Below are positions 53,091-59,918 of a stretch of DNA of 64,000 nt, one piece after another. Numbering within the stretch: position 1 is the first letter of the stretch; each line of letters opens with the position of its first letter. Position numbers and translations under genes: made by a program. The notes under the pieces were generated by a model that did not search any database, was not told where the DNA came from, and saw nothing but the letters and a program-made list of their open reading frames with translations. This stretch comes from Methylibium petroleiphilum PM1. Its GTDB lineage: Bacteria > Pseudomonadota > Gammaproteobacteria > Burkholderiales > Burkholderiaceae_C. The DNA lies in contig NC_008825.1 of NCBI RefSeq assembly GCF_000015725.1, positions 2,108,001 through 2,172,000 on the forward strand, given 5' to 3'.

Positions 53091-53106
53091 TTTAGAACGT
53101 AGGAAG
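53091..53106 (+). repeat. Inverted repeat, left end (attL side)
   Basis: TTTAGAACGTAGGAAG; inverted copy at 53862-53877 with one mismatch at position 8. It starts 5 bases inside the left boundary. A small hairpin GTTAC / GTAAC (53106-53120) follows. Confidence 0.85.
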
Positions 53107-53146
53107 TTACAACGCGTAACCGATCACGCCTGGGCCGGTGTGAATC

Positions 53147-53344
53147 TCACTTGAACAACGCTTCACGAAGCTGCTTGATCATGTCAACGAGCGACGTGGT
53201 CTTGTTGTTCTCGGTCCAGGCGAAGAACGCGCGCACGCTGACCCACGCAGGTAGACCGCTCAGGAAGAACGCTGCACCTTGAGCGAGCGGACCCCATGCG
53301 CCAAAGCCGAAGTACTCGATGAGGGCTCCAACCTCTCGGTTCAC
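53147..53344 (-). CDS. Small membrane protein in the insert (hypothetical)
   Basis: From GTG 53344 the protein is 65 residues, NREVGALIEYFGFGAWGPLA and onward, with one long hydrophobic stretch (about 14-44) and a basic C-terminus (MIKQLREALFK). Codon use looks real but differs from the host. Size and shape fit a phage lysis or small structural protein, but I do not recognise a family. The longer open frame to 53557 overlaps the plus-strand gene and is rejected. The start has only a weak GGG box. It reads toward the left end. Confidence 0.5.
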   Translation of the reverse strand: MNREVGALIEYFGFGAWGPLAQGAAFFLSGLPAWVSVRAFFAWTENNKTTSLVDMIKQLREALFK

Positions 53345-53351
53345 TAAATAG

Positions 53352-53366
53352 CCCGAGCAATTCGGG
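53352..53366. other. Hairpin between the two divergent insert genes
   Basis: CCCGA, loop GCAAT, TCGGG in the 33-bp gap between the two start codons. It overlaps the ribosome-binding site of the plus-strand gene (GGGAG 53364-53368), so it could mask it or be an operator. Confidence 0.4.
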
Positions 53367-53377
53367 AGTGAACGAGC

Positions 53378-53704
53378 ATGTGTATGGGTGGCGGATACAG
53401 CGGACCAAGTCAGGCAGAGATCCTCGCGCAGGAAGAAGCATCCAGGCAGCGCGCACAGGCAGAGGCATCGAAGCTCAAGGCTGAGCAGGCGCTTGAGCAG
53501 GAGCGAGAAGGTCAGAAGGTTCTGGCCGACCGCGTGGCGATGGCGACCTCTGACCAAGAGGCTCGTCGGCGCACCAGAGCCCTGCTGATCGGCGCGGAGG
53601 CTGAAGAGAAGGACAGCGCATCGCTCGCTGACCCTGCGGAGCCTGAGAAGCGCTCAGAGAAGAAGGCGCGTCGCGCCACGCTCATTGCCGCCGGAGGCGA
53701 GTAA
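53378..53704 (+). CDS. Phage-like small protein (MCMGGG N-terminus)
   Basis: The 108-residue protein starts MCMGGGYSGPSQAEILAQEE, continues as a Glu/Ala/Arg/Lys-rich helix and ends RRATLIAAGGE. Tailed phages commonly encode a small protein with a Cys/Gly-rich N-terminus of this style and a basic C-terminus close to the portal gene; this is my basis for the phage call, from pattern only. GGGAG lies 9 bases before the ATG. Codon use (AGG, AGA, GCA, GGA, TCT) is unlike the host genes. Confidence 0.65.
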   Translation: MCMGGGYSGPSQAEILAQEEASRQRAQAEASKLKAEQALEQEREGQKVLADRVAMATSDQEARRRTRALLIGAEAEEKDSASLADPAEPEKRSEKKARRATLIAAGGE

Positions 53705-53847
53705 TGGGTTGGGTGACGGTCAAGAAGCGCGTCCCCCTCGCGTCGCTGTCCCCGAACGCCCAGGCCGGCTCGTACGGCAAGGCTGTCGCCAAGTTCCTGC
53801 TTCTCGCTGCTGAACCGGATGTAGGACCACGCTTTGAGCATGGATGA
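53704..53847 (+). CDS. Short open frame after the phage-like gene (probably a truncated gene)
   Basis: ATG overlaps the preceding stop (TAATG), giving MGWVTVKKRVPLASLSPNAQ and 27 further residues to TGA 53847. The first ~24 codons look like a genuine start of a second phage gene. The later part is the antisense of the recombinase start, so the natural gene appears cut by the same deletion. No function assigned. Confidence 0.35.
   Translation: MGWVTVKKRVPLASLSPNAQAGSYGKAVAKFLLLAAEPDVGPRFEHG
53776..53841 (-). pseudogene. Serine recombinase (integrase/resolvase), N-terminal fragment
   Basis: From ATG 53841 the minus strand reads MLKAWSYIRFSSEKQELGDS, then L. The Y-x-R-x-S motif (Tyr7, Arg9, Ser11) with the catalytic serine and the GDSL that precedes RRQ/ARQ in full proteins is the N-terminus of large serine recombinases. 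After GDSLA the similarity ends (AVRAGLGVRG...), so the gene is cut near 53775. It starts 20 bp inside the right-end inverted repeat, where such integrases normally lie relative to their att site. Confidence 0.7.
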
Positions 53848-53861
53848 CCCCAGGAGCCAAT

Positions 53862-53877
53862 CTTCCTACATTCTAAA
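53862..53877 (-). repeat. Inverted repeat, right end (attR side)
   Basis: On the minus strand TTTAGAATGTAGGAAG; matches the left copy at 15 of 16 positions. It begins 2 bases inside the right boundary. Joined end to end around ATCAA, the two arms form a 44-bp near-palindrome, the form of a serine-integrase attP. Confidence 0.85.
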
Positions 53878-53879
53878 TC

Positions 53880-53884
53880 ATCAA
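53880..53884 (+). repeat. Direct repeat ATCAA, right copy (core)
   Basis: Second copy of the 5-bp core; with it the DUF455 frame resumes as ATC AAC CTC GCG. Confidence 0.8.
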
Positions 53885-54404
53885 CCTCGCGCTCGACGCC
53901 CTCTGGCGCTTTCCGGGCCTGCCGGCCGCCTACTACCTCGACTGGCTGCAGGTCGCCGGCGAGGAGGCCCTGCACTTCACGCTGCTGCGCGAGCACCTGC
54001 TGAGCCTGGGCCACGAGTACGGCGACTTCCCCGCCCACGACGGCCTGTGGATCATGACCGAGCGCACCGCCCACGATCCCATCGCCCGCATGGCGCTGGT
54101 GCCGCGCACGCTGGAGGCCCGCGGGCTCGACGCCACCCCGCCGCTGCAGCGCAAGTTCGCCGCAGCCGGCGATGCGCGCGCGGTCGAGATCCTCGGGATC
54201 ATCCTGCGCGACGAGATCGGCCACGTCGCGATCGGCAACCGCTGGTACCGCTGGCTGTGCGAGCGCGAGGGCCTGGACCCGGTGGCGCTCTACCCCGAAC
54301 TCGCAGCGCGCTACGAGGCGCCGCGCCCGCGTCCGCCCTTCAACCTGGCGGCCCGCACAGCGGCGGGCTTCAGCGCCGAGGAGCTGGCCTACCTGAGCGG
54401 ATGA
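53880..54404 (+). pseudogene. DUF455 ferritin-like protein gene, 3' fragment (disrupted)
   Basis: Continues the interrupted frame: INLALDALWRFPGLPAAYYL, then VAGEEALHFTLLREHL with the Glu/His pair, MTERTAHDPIARMALVPRTL, and RDEIGHVAIGNRWYRWLCER with the second Glu-x-x-His. It ends AEELAYLSG. There is no start codon before Met at 54054, which would give 116 residues lacking the first diiron helices. The reading frame itself has not decayed, so the insertion may be recent. Confidence 0.9.
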
Positions 54405-54410
54405 GGCAGC

Positions 54411-55013
54411 TCAAAGGCTGTCAAAGAAGTAGCGCTTCAACCCCGCCAGGATCATCTCCACCGCCACCGCGGTCAGCACCAGGCCCATCAGCTTCTCGAT
54501 CGCCGACACCATCGAGTGTCCGAGCAGCTTGCGGATGCGGTCGGCCGCCAGCATCACCGCGCCGCACACCAGCATCGCCGCGCTGACCGCGCCGACCCAT
54601 TGCATCAGCTGCTGCGGCTGCCGCGAGGCCAGCAGCAGCACCGTGGCCATCGCCGACGGCCCGGCCAGCAGCGGCACCGCGAGCGGGAAGATGAAGGGCT
54701 CGCGCGCGCCCCCGTCGGACGCGTAGATCTGCGAGCCCGACGTGAAGATCATGCGGATCGCGATGATCAGCAGGATCACGCCGCCGGCCACCTCGAGCGA
54801 GCGCTCCGACAGGTGCATCAGGTTCAGGAAGCCCTGCCCCGCGAACATGAAGGCCAGCAGCACGCAGAAGGCGATCAGCACCTCTCGCACCGCCACGCGG
54901 GTGCGCCGCTCGGGCGGCACGCCCTTCAGCACCGAGATGAAGATCGGCAGGCTGCCGAAGGGGTCGAGCACCAGCAGCAGCAGGACGAAGGCGGAGACGA
55001 AGCTGTGATCCAT
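54411..55013 (-). CDS. MarC family (UPF0056) integral membrane protein
   Basis: The 200-residue protein has six predicted membrane helices and family segments FVLLLLVLDPFGSLPIFISV near the N-terminus and PLAVPLLAGPSAMATVLLLA in the middle. MarC proteins were once linked to multiple antibiotic resistance, but no transport function is proven. Ends 7 bp from the DUF455 remnant, converging with it. Confidence 0.93.
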   Translation of the reverse strand: MDHSFVSAFVLLLLVLDPFGSLPIFISVLKGVPPERRTRVAVREVLIAFCVLLAFMFAGQGFLNLMHLSERSLEVAGGVILLIIAIRMIFTSGSQIYASDGGAREPFIFPLAVPLLAGPSAMATVLLLASRQPQQLMQWVGAVSAAMLVCGAVMLAADRIRKLLGHSMVSAIEKLMGLVLTAVAVEMILAGLKRYFFDSL

Positions 55014-55038
55014 GGCCCGATTGTCCCAGGCCGGCGCC

Positions 55039-55752
55039 TCAGGTCTCGCCCGTGCGCGGCGCCGGGGCGCCCGCCGCAGGGCGGACGAGCGGACGGGGCG
55101 CCAGCGAAAGCAGGCTCAGCCAGCCCACCAGCCCGCCCAGCGCGCTGCCGGCCAGCATGTCCAGCGCCACGTGCTGCCGGATCGCCAGCGTGGCGTACAG
55201 GATGCCCATGCACCAGAGCGCGTTCAGGCCGCGCATCACCAGGCCGGCCGAGGTCTGACGGAACACGCGCTCGAACCACACCGCGGTGTACACCGCGAAC
55301 GCCGCGTGCAGCGACGGGCAGGCGTTGCCGGCTACGTCGGCCGATTTCAGGAAGGCCACCGCCTCGTGGCGGGCCCAGTCGATGTCGAACTCGGGCACCT
55401 TGCTCGGCCAGAACCAGAAGATCGCCAGCCCGACCAGGCTCAGCAGCAGCGCCGACAGCGCATAGGTGCGCACCTCGCGCGCGTCGTCCAGCAGCGCCGG
55501 GGCGATCGACACGTAGAACCACAGCGACGCATACAGCGGCAGCGCGGCGGGCTGGAAGTCCACCCAGTCGTCCATCGCGATCAGCGGCATCGTCGTGATC
55601 GCCTGCGGCGTGTGGCGCATCACCCAGAAGTAGGCCACGAAGAACAGCGTGATGCCGAGCGTGGTGCCCGTCATCTTCACCAGGCTCAGCACGCGGGTGC
55701 GCCGGCGCAGTTCGTGCAGCCAGCCGACGGGAGGCAGGAGGCGGTGCTTCAA
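55039..55752 (-). CDS. PAP2-superfamily membrane phosphatase
   Basis: About 237 residues with five to six membrane helices and PAP2 motifs: KVPEFDIDW, CPSLHAAFAVYTAVWF (the SxH motif) and AIRQHVALDMLAGSALGG (with the catalytic His and the Asp). Acts on a lipid phosphate or pyrophosphate; substrate unknown. The start is unclear: TTG 55752 (KHRLLPPVGW) is the furthest possible in frame before xerD; Met at 55674 (MTGTTLGITL) would give a shorter form. Confidence 0.82.
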   Translation of the reverse strand: MKHRLLPPVGWLHELRRRTRVLSLVKMTGTTLGITLFFVAYFWVMRHTPQAITTMPLIAMDDWVDFQPAALPLYASLWFYVSIAPALLDDAREVRTYALSALLLSLVGLAIFWFWPSKVPEFDIDWARHEAVAFLKSADVAGNACPSLHAAFAVYTAVWFERVFRQTSAGLVMRGLNALWCMGILYATLAIRQHVALDMLAGSALGGLVGWLSLLSLAPRPLVRPAAGAPAPRTGET

Positions 55753-55789
55753 GGCCCCGATGGTAGTCGGCCGCTCCTGCGGCCCGTGT

Positions 55790-56719
55790 TCAGCCGCGCG
55801 GGTGATGCTGTGAGTGCAACTGCTTGAGCCGCTCGCGCGCCACGTGCGTGTAGATGGTCGTGGTGGAGATGTCGGCATGGCCCAGCAGCATCTGCACCGC
55901 ACGCAGGTCGGCGCCGTGGTTGAGCAGGTGCGTGGCGAACGCATGCCGCAGCGTGTGCGGCGACAGTGGCACCTGGATGCCGGCGGCGCCCGCATGCCGC
56001 TTGATCAGCTGCCAGAACGCCTGCCGCGTCATCGGGCCGCCGCGTGCGGTGACGAACAGCGCGTCGCTCGCCTGGCCGCCCAGGATGGCCGCGCGCGCCT
56101 CCGCCAGGTAGCGCATCAGCCAGCCGTGCGCCTCCTCGCCGAACGGCACCAGCCGCTCCTTGCTGCCCTTGCCGGTGACGCGCAGGGCCGCCTCCGAGTA
56201 GCCCACGTTCACGCTCTTCAGCGTGACCAGCTCGCTGACGCGCAGGCCGCTGGCGTACAGGATCTCCAGCATCGCCCGGTCGCGCAGGCCGAGCGGCGTG
56301 TCGACGTCCGGCGCCTCCAGCAACGCCTCCACCTGCGCCTCGCTCAGCGTCTTGGGCACCCGCAGCGGCTGCTTCGCGGCCAGCAGCTTCAGGGTCGGAT
56401 CGGCGCTCAGCCGATGCTCGCGCAGCGCCCAGCGGAAATAGCGCCGGAAGACGGTGAGCCGACGGTTCGCGCTGGTCGCACGCGTGCCGGCGTGCCGCTC
56501 CAGCGCGTAGGCGCGCAGGTCGGCCTCGCCGCTGCCGTCGAGCGGCTTGCCGCTGGCGTGGACCAGCCAGCGCGCATACAGCGTCAGGTCGCGCCGGTAG
56601 GCGGCCAGGGTGTTGTCCGACAGCCCGTCCTCGACCCACAGCGCCTCGAGAAAGGCGTCGATCGCGACCGCACTGTCGGCGGGCAGCGGGGGCAGTTCGT
56701 CGTGTGGCTCGGCTGACAT
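55790..56719 (-). CDS. xerD: Tyrosine recombinase XerD
   Basis: Site-specific recombinase that resolves chromosome dimers at dif with XerC and FtsK. The 309-residue protein has the N-terminal SAM-like domain (FLEALWVEDGLSDNTLAAYR). The catalytic residues are in ASGLRVSELV (Arg), PHTLRHAFATHLLNHGADLR (His, Arg), LLGHADISTTTIYTHV (His, Tyr). Length is that of XerD (about 300). It is a housekeeping gene and is not linked to the nearby insert, which carries a serine recombinase. Confidence 0.95.
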   Translation of the reverse strand: MSAEPHDELPPLPADSAVAIDAFLEALWVEDGLSDNTLAAYRRDLTLYARWLVHASGKPLDGSGEADLRAYALERHAGTRATSANRRLTVFRRYFRWALREHRLSADPTLKLLAAKQPLRVPKTLSEAQVEALLEAPDVDTPLGLRDRAMLEILYASGLRVSELVTLKSVNVGYSEAALRVTGKGSKERLVPFGEEAHGWLMRYLAEARAAILGGQASDALFVTARGGPMTRQAFWQLIKRHAGAAGIQVPLSPHTLRHAFATHLLNHGADLRAVQMLLGHADISTTTIYTHVARERLKQLHSQHHPRG

Positions 56720-56720
56720 C

Positions 56721-56737
56721 AGGCACGCAGTGTGCCT
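56721..56737. other. Palindrome upstream of xerD
   Basis: AGGCAC, spacer GCAGT, GTGCCT: a 6-bp inverted repeat immediately upstream of the xerD ATG. Could be an operator or a weak hairpin; no T-tract. Confidence 0.3.
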
Positions 56738-56791
56738 AAAGCTGGCTCACCCCCGTTGGAGCCGCTGGACAGCACGAGCCAGGGGTGGGCT

Positions 56792-57775
56792 TCAGTCGAG
56801 TTTCAACTTCTGCTGCTCGACCACCTTCTTGTAGACCTCGAACTCGGCCTGCGTCTGGGCGGTGAACTGCTCCGGCGTGTTCGCCACGATCAGCGAACCG
56901 GTGTCCTCGATGCGCTTGCGCACCGACGGGTCCTCGAGCGTCTTCTTGGTCGCGGCGGCGATCTTGTCGACCACATCCCGGGGCATGCCCTTCGGGCCAT
57001 GGAAGCCGTAGTAGGCCATCCGGTTCACCGGCTCCAGCCCCACCTCCTTGAAGGTCGGCACGTTCGGCAGCACCGCCAGGCGCTCGGGCGCGGCCACCAC
57101 GATCGCGATCAGCCGGCCGTCCTTGATGAAGGGCAGCGCCGACGGCAGGTTGTCGAAGATCATCGGCACCTGGCCCGCCACCGTGTCGTTGAGCGCCGGG
57201 CCGGCGCCGCGGTACGGGATGTGCGTCACGAAGGTGCCCGACAGGCTCTTGTACAGCTCCATCTGCAGGTGGCCGATACCGCCGGTGCCGGAGCTCGCGA
57301 AGCTGTACTTGCCCGGGCTCTTCTTCAGCTCGGCGAGGAAGCCCTTGTAGTCGCGGGCGGGAAAGCTGGGGTGCACCGCGATGACGTTCGGTGTCGCCGC
57401 GATGTTGATGATCGACGTGAAGTCGGTCAGCGGGTTGTACGGCGTCTTCGGGTTGATGGCCGGGTTGGACGCCGTGGTGGACACCGTGGCCATGCCGATC
57501 GTGTAGCCGTCCGGTGCCGCCTTGGTGATCTCGTTGGCACCGATGATCCCGCCGCCGCCGGCCTTGTTCTCGACCACCACGGTCTGTCCGAGCGGGCCGT
57601 TCATCTTCTCGGCCACGACACGGGCCACGATGTCGGTGGTGCCGCCCGGCGCGAACGGCACGATCAGCCGCACCGGCTTGCTCGGGTAGGCCTGGGCGAA
57701 CACCATCGTGACCGGGGCGAGGGCCGCCAGCACCCCGCAGGCGGCCACCACGATGCGACGCGAACTCGAAACCAT
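56792..57775 (-). CDS. Tripartite tricarboxylate transporter (Bug/TctC) periplasmic binding protein
   Basis: The 327-residue precursor has a signal peptide (about 1-28, ending TMVFAQA). The Bug fold shows [20 protein letters not shown] and [20 protein letters not shown]. Such receptors bind carboxylates for TctAB, but Burkholderiales hold many orphan copies; no tctA/tctB is adjacent. AGGAG is 7 bases before ATG 57775. The open frame to 57832 is longer but has no ribosome-binding site. Confidence 0.93.
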   Translation of the reverse strand: MVSSSRRIVVAACGVLAALAPVTMVFAQAYPSKPVRLIVPFAPGGTTDIVARVVAEKMNGPLGQTVVVENKAGGGGIIGANEITKAAPDGYTIGMATVSTTASNPAINPKTPYNPLTDFTSIINIAATPNVIAVHPSFPARDYKGFLAELKKSPGKYSFASSGTGGIGHLQMELYKSLSGTFVTHIPYRGAGPALNDTVAGQVPMIFDNLPSALPFIKDGRLIAIVVAAPERLAVLPNVPTFKEVGLEPVNRMAYYGFHGPKGMPRDVVDKIAAATKKTLEDPSVRKRIEDTGSLIVANTPEQFTAQTQAEFEVYKKVVEQQKLKLD

Positions 57776-57897
57776 TGAGCGCTCCTGGAAGAATTGGGCA
57801 ATGCGGTCGACTGTGCCCCCGAGGTTTGCCATCGCCGATTGTGGAAACCCCTCACAGGGTCAACCGTTACTCTAGGAGCCCCTGCCCCGGTTCCGAC
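57776..57897. promoter_or_regulatory. Divergent spacer between the Bug gene and the AEC gene
   Basis: On the minus strand TTGACC (57863-57858) followed after 15-17 bp by ACAATC/AATCGG (57842-57835) is a possible promoter for the Bug gene. On the plus strand AGGAG (about 57874-57878) lies roughly 20 bases before the AEC ATG, too far for a normal ribosome-binding site. Confidence 0.35.
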
Positions 57898-58800
57898 ATG
57901 CGCGACATCCTGCTCCTGCTGCCCGACTTCCTGCTGATCGTGGTCGGCTTCCTCGTCTGCCGCTACACCACGCTGAACCGCCCGATCTGGGAGTCGATGG
58001 AGAAGCTGGTCTACCACCTGCTCTTCCCGGTGCTGCTGTTCACCTCGATCGTTCGCAACCCGCTGAATCCGGCCGATGCCGCCTCGCTCGCCCTCGGTGG
58101 CGTGGCCACCGTGGTGCTGGGCATGGGGCTGGCCTACGCGCTGGGTCGCTGGCCCGGGGTCGACCCGATGCTGCACGCTTCCGGGGCGCAGACGGCGTTC
58201 CGCTTCAACTCCTACGTGGCGCTGGCGATGGCTGAGCGCCTGGGCGGCGCGGCCGGCGTGGCCCAGATGGCCGTGCTGGTGGCGGTGTGCGTGCCGCTGT
58301 GCAACGCTGGCGCGGTGCTGCCTCTGGCGCGCCACGGCGGCCACCACCTCGGCCGCGAGCTGATGCGCAACCCGCTGATCCTCAGCACCTTGGGCGGCCT
58401 GGTGGCGAACCTGCTGGGGTTGCAGTTTCCCGATGCGGTCGGCACCACCCTGCAGCGGATCGGCAGCGCAGCGCTGCCACTGGGGCTGATGGCGGTCGGC
58501 GCCGGCCTGCAGCTGGGAGGGCTGACGATCGCACCGAAACTGGCCACCGCGCTGCTGACGATCCGCCATGCGCTGCTGCCGGCCTTCGCGCTCGGCTTCG
58601 GCCTGTGGCGGCAATTGCCGCCGCTCGAACTGACGGTGCTGGTGGCCTTCGCTGCGATGCCCACCGCGTCGAGCGCGTACGTGCTGGCGGTGCGCATGGG
58701 CGGCCACGGGCCCTTCGTGGCCGGGCTGGTGACCGTGTCGACCCTGCTCGGCATGGTCACGCTGCCCGCGTGGATCGCGCTGCGGCTCGCGGTGGGCTGA
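57898..58800 (+). CDS. AEC (auxin efflux carrier) family transporter
   Basis: The 300-residue protein has ten predicted membrane helices with inverted symmetry: RDILLLLPDFLLIVVGFLVC, MEKLVYHLLFPVLLF, LMRNPLILSTLGGLVANLLG and TVLVAFAAMPTASSAYVLAV (the conserved C-terminal motif). AEC carriers export or import organic acids; substrate unknown. Start at ATG 57898; the longer frame from 57775 overlaps the Bug gene start. Converges with queG. Confidence 0.93.
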   Translation: MRDILLLLPDFLLIVVGFLVCRYTTLNRPIWESMEKLVYHLLFPVLLFTSIVRNPLNPADAASLALGGVATVVLGMGLAYALGRWPGVDPMLHASGAQTAFRFNSYVALAMAERLGGAAGVAQMAVLVAVCVPLCNAGAVLPLARHGGHHLGRELMRNPLILSTLGGLVANLLGLQFPDAVGTTLQRIGSAALPLGLMAVGAGLQLGGLTIAPKLATALLTIRHALLPAFALGFGLWRQLPPLELTVLVAFAAMPTASSAYVLAVRMGGHGPFVAGLVTVSTLLGMVTLPAWIALRLAVG

Positions 58801-58829
58801 GTCCGCCCGTGCACCGGCCGCGAGGCCGC

Positions 58830-59918
58830 TCAGGCGCGCTGCGCCAGCGCCCAGTCGATGTGCTCGCGCAGCAGCTCGCTCGCACCGTAACGCGCCGCCT
58901 GCAGCGCCTGCGCGACCGCCGGATCGCCCTGCTCACGCCAGGCATTGCCCAGCGCCACCGCCAGGTTGCGCCGCCAGCGCGCGGGGCCGATGCGTCGGAT
59001 CGCGCTGCCCTCGGTCCGCTTCAGGAATTCGGCCTCGGACCAGGCCCACAGCCCCAGCAGCGTCGGCGCATCGAAGACCTCGCGGGTGTCGAAGTCGGGC
59101 AGCACGGCGCGCGTGGCGTATTTGTTCCAGGGGCACACCAGCTGGCAGTCGTCGCAGCCGTAGATGCGATTGCCCATCGGTGCGCGAAGCTCGGCCGGGA
59201 TCGGACCGTCGTGCTCGATCGTCAGGTAGGAGATGCAGCGCCGCGCATCGACCCGTCGCTCGCCGACGATCGCCTGCGTGGGACACACGTCGATGCAGGC
59301 GCGGCAGCTGCCGCAGTGCGCGTCCACCGGCTCGGTGAGCGGCAGCGCCAGGTCGACGTAGATCTCGCCCAGGAAGAACATCGACCCGGCCTCGCGCGAC
59401 AGCGCCAGCGTGTGCTTGCCGCGCCAGCCGATGCCGCTGCGCGAGGCCAGCTCCACCTCCAGCACCGGCGCCGAATCGGTGAACACGCGGTGGCCGAACG
59501 GGCCCAGCCGCTCACCGAGCCGATCGGCCAGTGTCTGCAGCCGCGCGCGCAGCACCTTGTGGTAGTCGCGGCCCCGGGCATAGAGCGACACGGTCGCCGC
59601 CTCGGGCCGGCGCAGGCGCTCGAACTCGATCGTCTGCCAGCCCTCGGGGAGCGCGGCCGGTAGGTAGTCCATGCGCGCGGTGATCACGCGCACCGTGCCC
59701 GGCACCAGCTCGCCGGGCCGTGCCCGCTTCAGCCCGTGCAGCGCCATGTAGTGCATGCTGCCGTGGAAGCCCTGCGCCAGCCAGGCCAGCAGGCCGGGCT
59801 CTGCGCTGCGCAGGTCCACGTCGGCCACACCGATCTGTGAAAATCCGAGCTCGCGCGCCTCACGGCGCAGCCCGGCCATCACGGCCTGCTCGTCCGGGAC
59901 GCCTTGCGTTCGATGCAT
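58830..59918 (-). CDS. queG: Epoxyqueuosine reductase QueG
   Basis: Last step of queuosine synthesis: reduces epoxyqueuosine in tRNA, using cobalamin and two [4Fe-4S] clusters. The 362-residue protein has cluster motifs CGSCRACIDVCPTQAI and CDDCQLVCPWNKYA with the ferredoxin spacing. The C-terminal HEAT-like region is WRRNLAVALGNAWREQGDPA. The catalytic Asp is probably in TARMDYLPAAL. Its ATG (59918) shares the palindrome ATGCAT with the tsaE start on the other strand. Confidence 0.96.
   Translation of the reverse strand: MHRTQGVPDEQAVMAGLRREARELGFSQIGVADVDLRSAEPGLLAWLAQGFHGSMHYMALHGLKRARPGELVPGTVRVITARMDYLPAALPEGWQTIEFERLRRPEAATVSLYARGRDYHKVLRARLQTLADRLGERLGPFGHRVFTDSAPVLEVELASRSGIGWRGKHTLALSREAGSMFFLGEIYVDLALPLTEPVDAHCGSCRACIDVCPTQAIVGERRVDARRCISYLTIEHDGPIPAELRAPMGNRIYGCDDCQLVCPWNKYATRAVLPDFDTREVFDAPTLLGLWAWSEAEFLKRTEGSAIRRIGPARWRRNLAVALGNAWREQGDPAVAQALQAARYGASELLREHIDWALAQRA

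Larger units (their letters stand above)
52784..53095 (+). pseudogene. DUF455 ferritin-like protein gene, 5' fragment (disrupted)
   Basis: Starts at ATG 52784 (MHPDLPCAGEQALELRSQAL) and reads through the conserved ASLLHAIAHIEFNAI, where the insert at 53086 adds three codons and a stop (TAG 53093-53095). The complete gene would be 273 codons. DUF455 proteins are ferritin-like diiron proteins of the MiaE superfamily; the diiron Glu/His residues are split between the fragments (HIEF here; EEALHF and DEIGHV in the 3' part). The product is almost certainly non-functional. Confidence 0.9.
53086..53879. mobile_element. 794-bp remnant of a serine-recombinase element (prophage-like) inserted in the DUF455 gene
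   Basis: Boundaries: ATCAA direct repeats outside, near-perfect inverted 16-mers just inside both ends (53091-53106 and 53862-53877). Deleting 53086-53884 minus nothing else restores one 822-nt frame across the DUF455 gene (302 + 520 nt). Contents left to right: a small membrane protein gene (minus), a phage-like MCMGGG gene (plus) and the N-terminal codons of a serine recombinase (minus, from 53841). G+C is lower by eye than in the neighbours. No transposase is present. The end structure and the recombinase fragment suggest an integrative element that lost most of its length by internal deletion near 53775. Confidence 0.8.

Noticed and set aside
53147-53557. Longer minus-strand protein (136 codons) in the insert
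   Set aside because: Its first ~70 codons lie opposite the MCMGGG gene and have shadow-type composition; the real-looking part begins at GTG 53344.
53086-53879. Classical transposon (inverted ends plus 5-bp duplication, as in Tn3- or Mu-like elements)
   Set aside because: The ends do not resemble Tn3, Tn7, Tn402 or Mu termini that I know, no DDE transposase is present, and a serine recombinase fragment lies at the right end. Kept only as a second hypothesis.
53086-53879. Group I or II intron in the DUF455 gene
   Set aside because: No GUGYG 5' end, no domain V-like hairpin and no reverse transcriptase or homing endonuclease; the contents are ordinary protein genes.
55790-56719. Tyrosine recombinase linked to the insert
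   Set aside because: Sequence and length are those of chromosomal XerD; it is outside the element by about 1.9 kb with unrelated genes in between.
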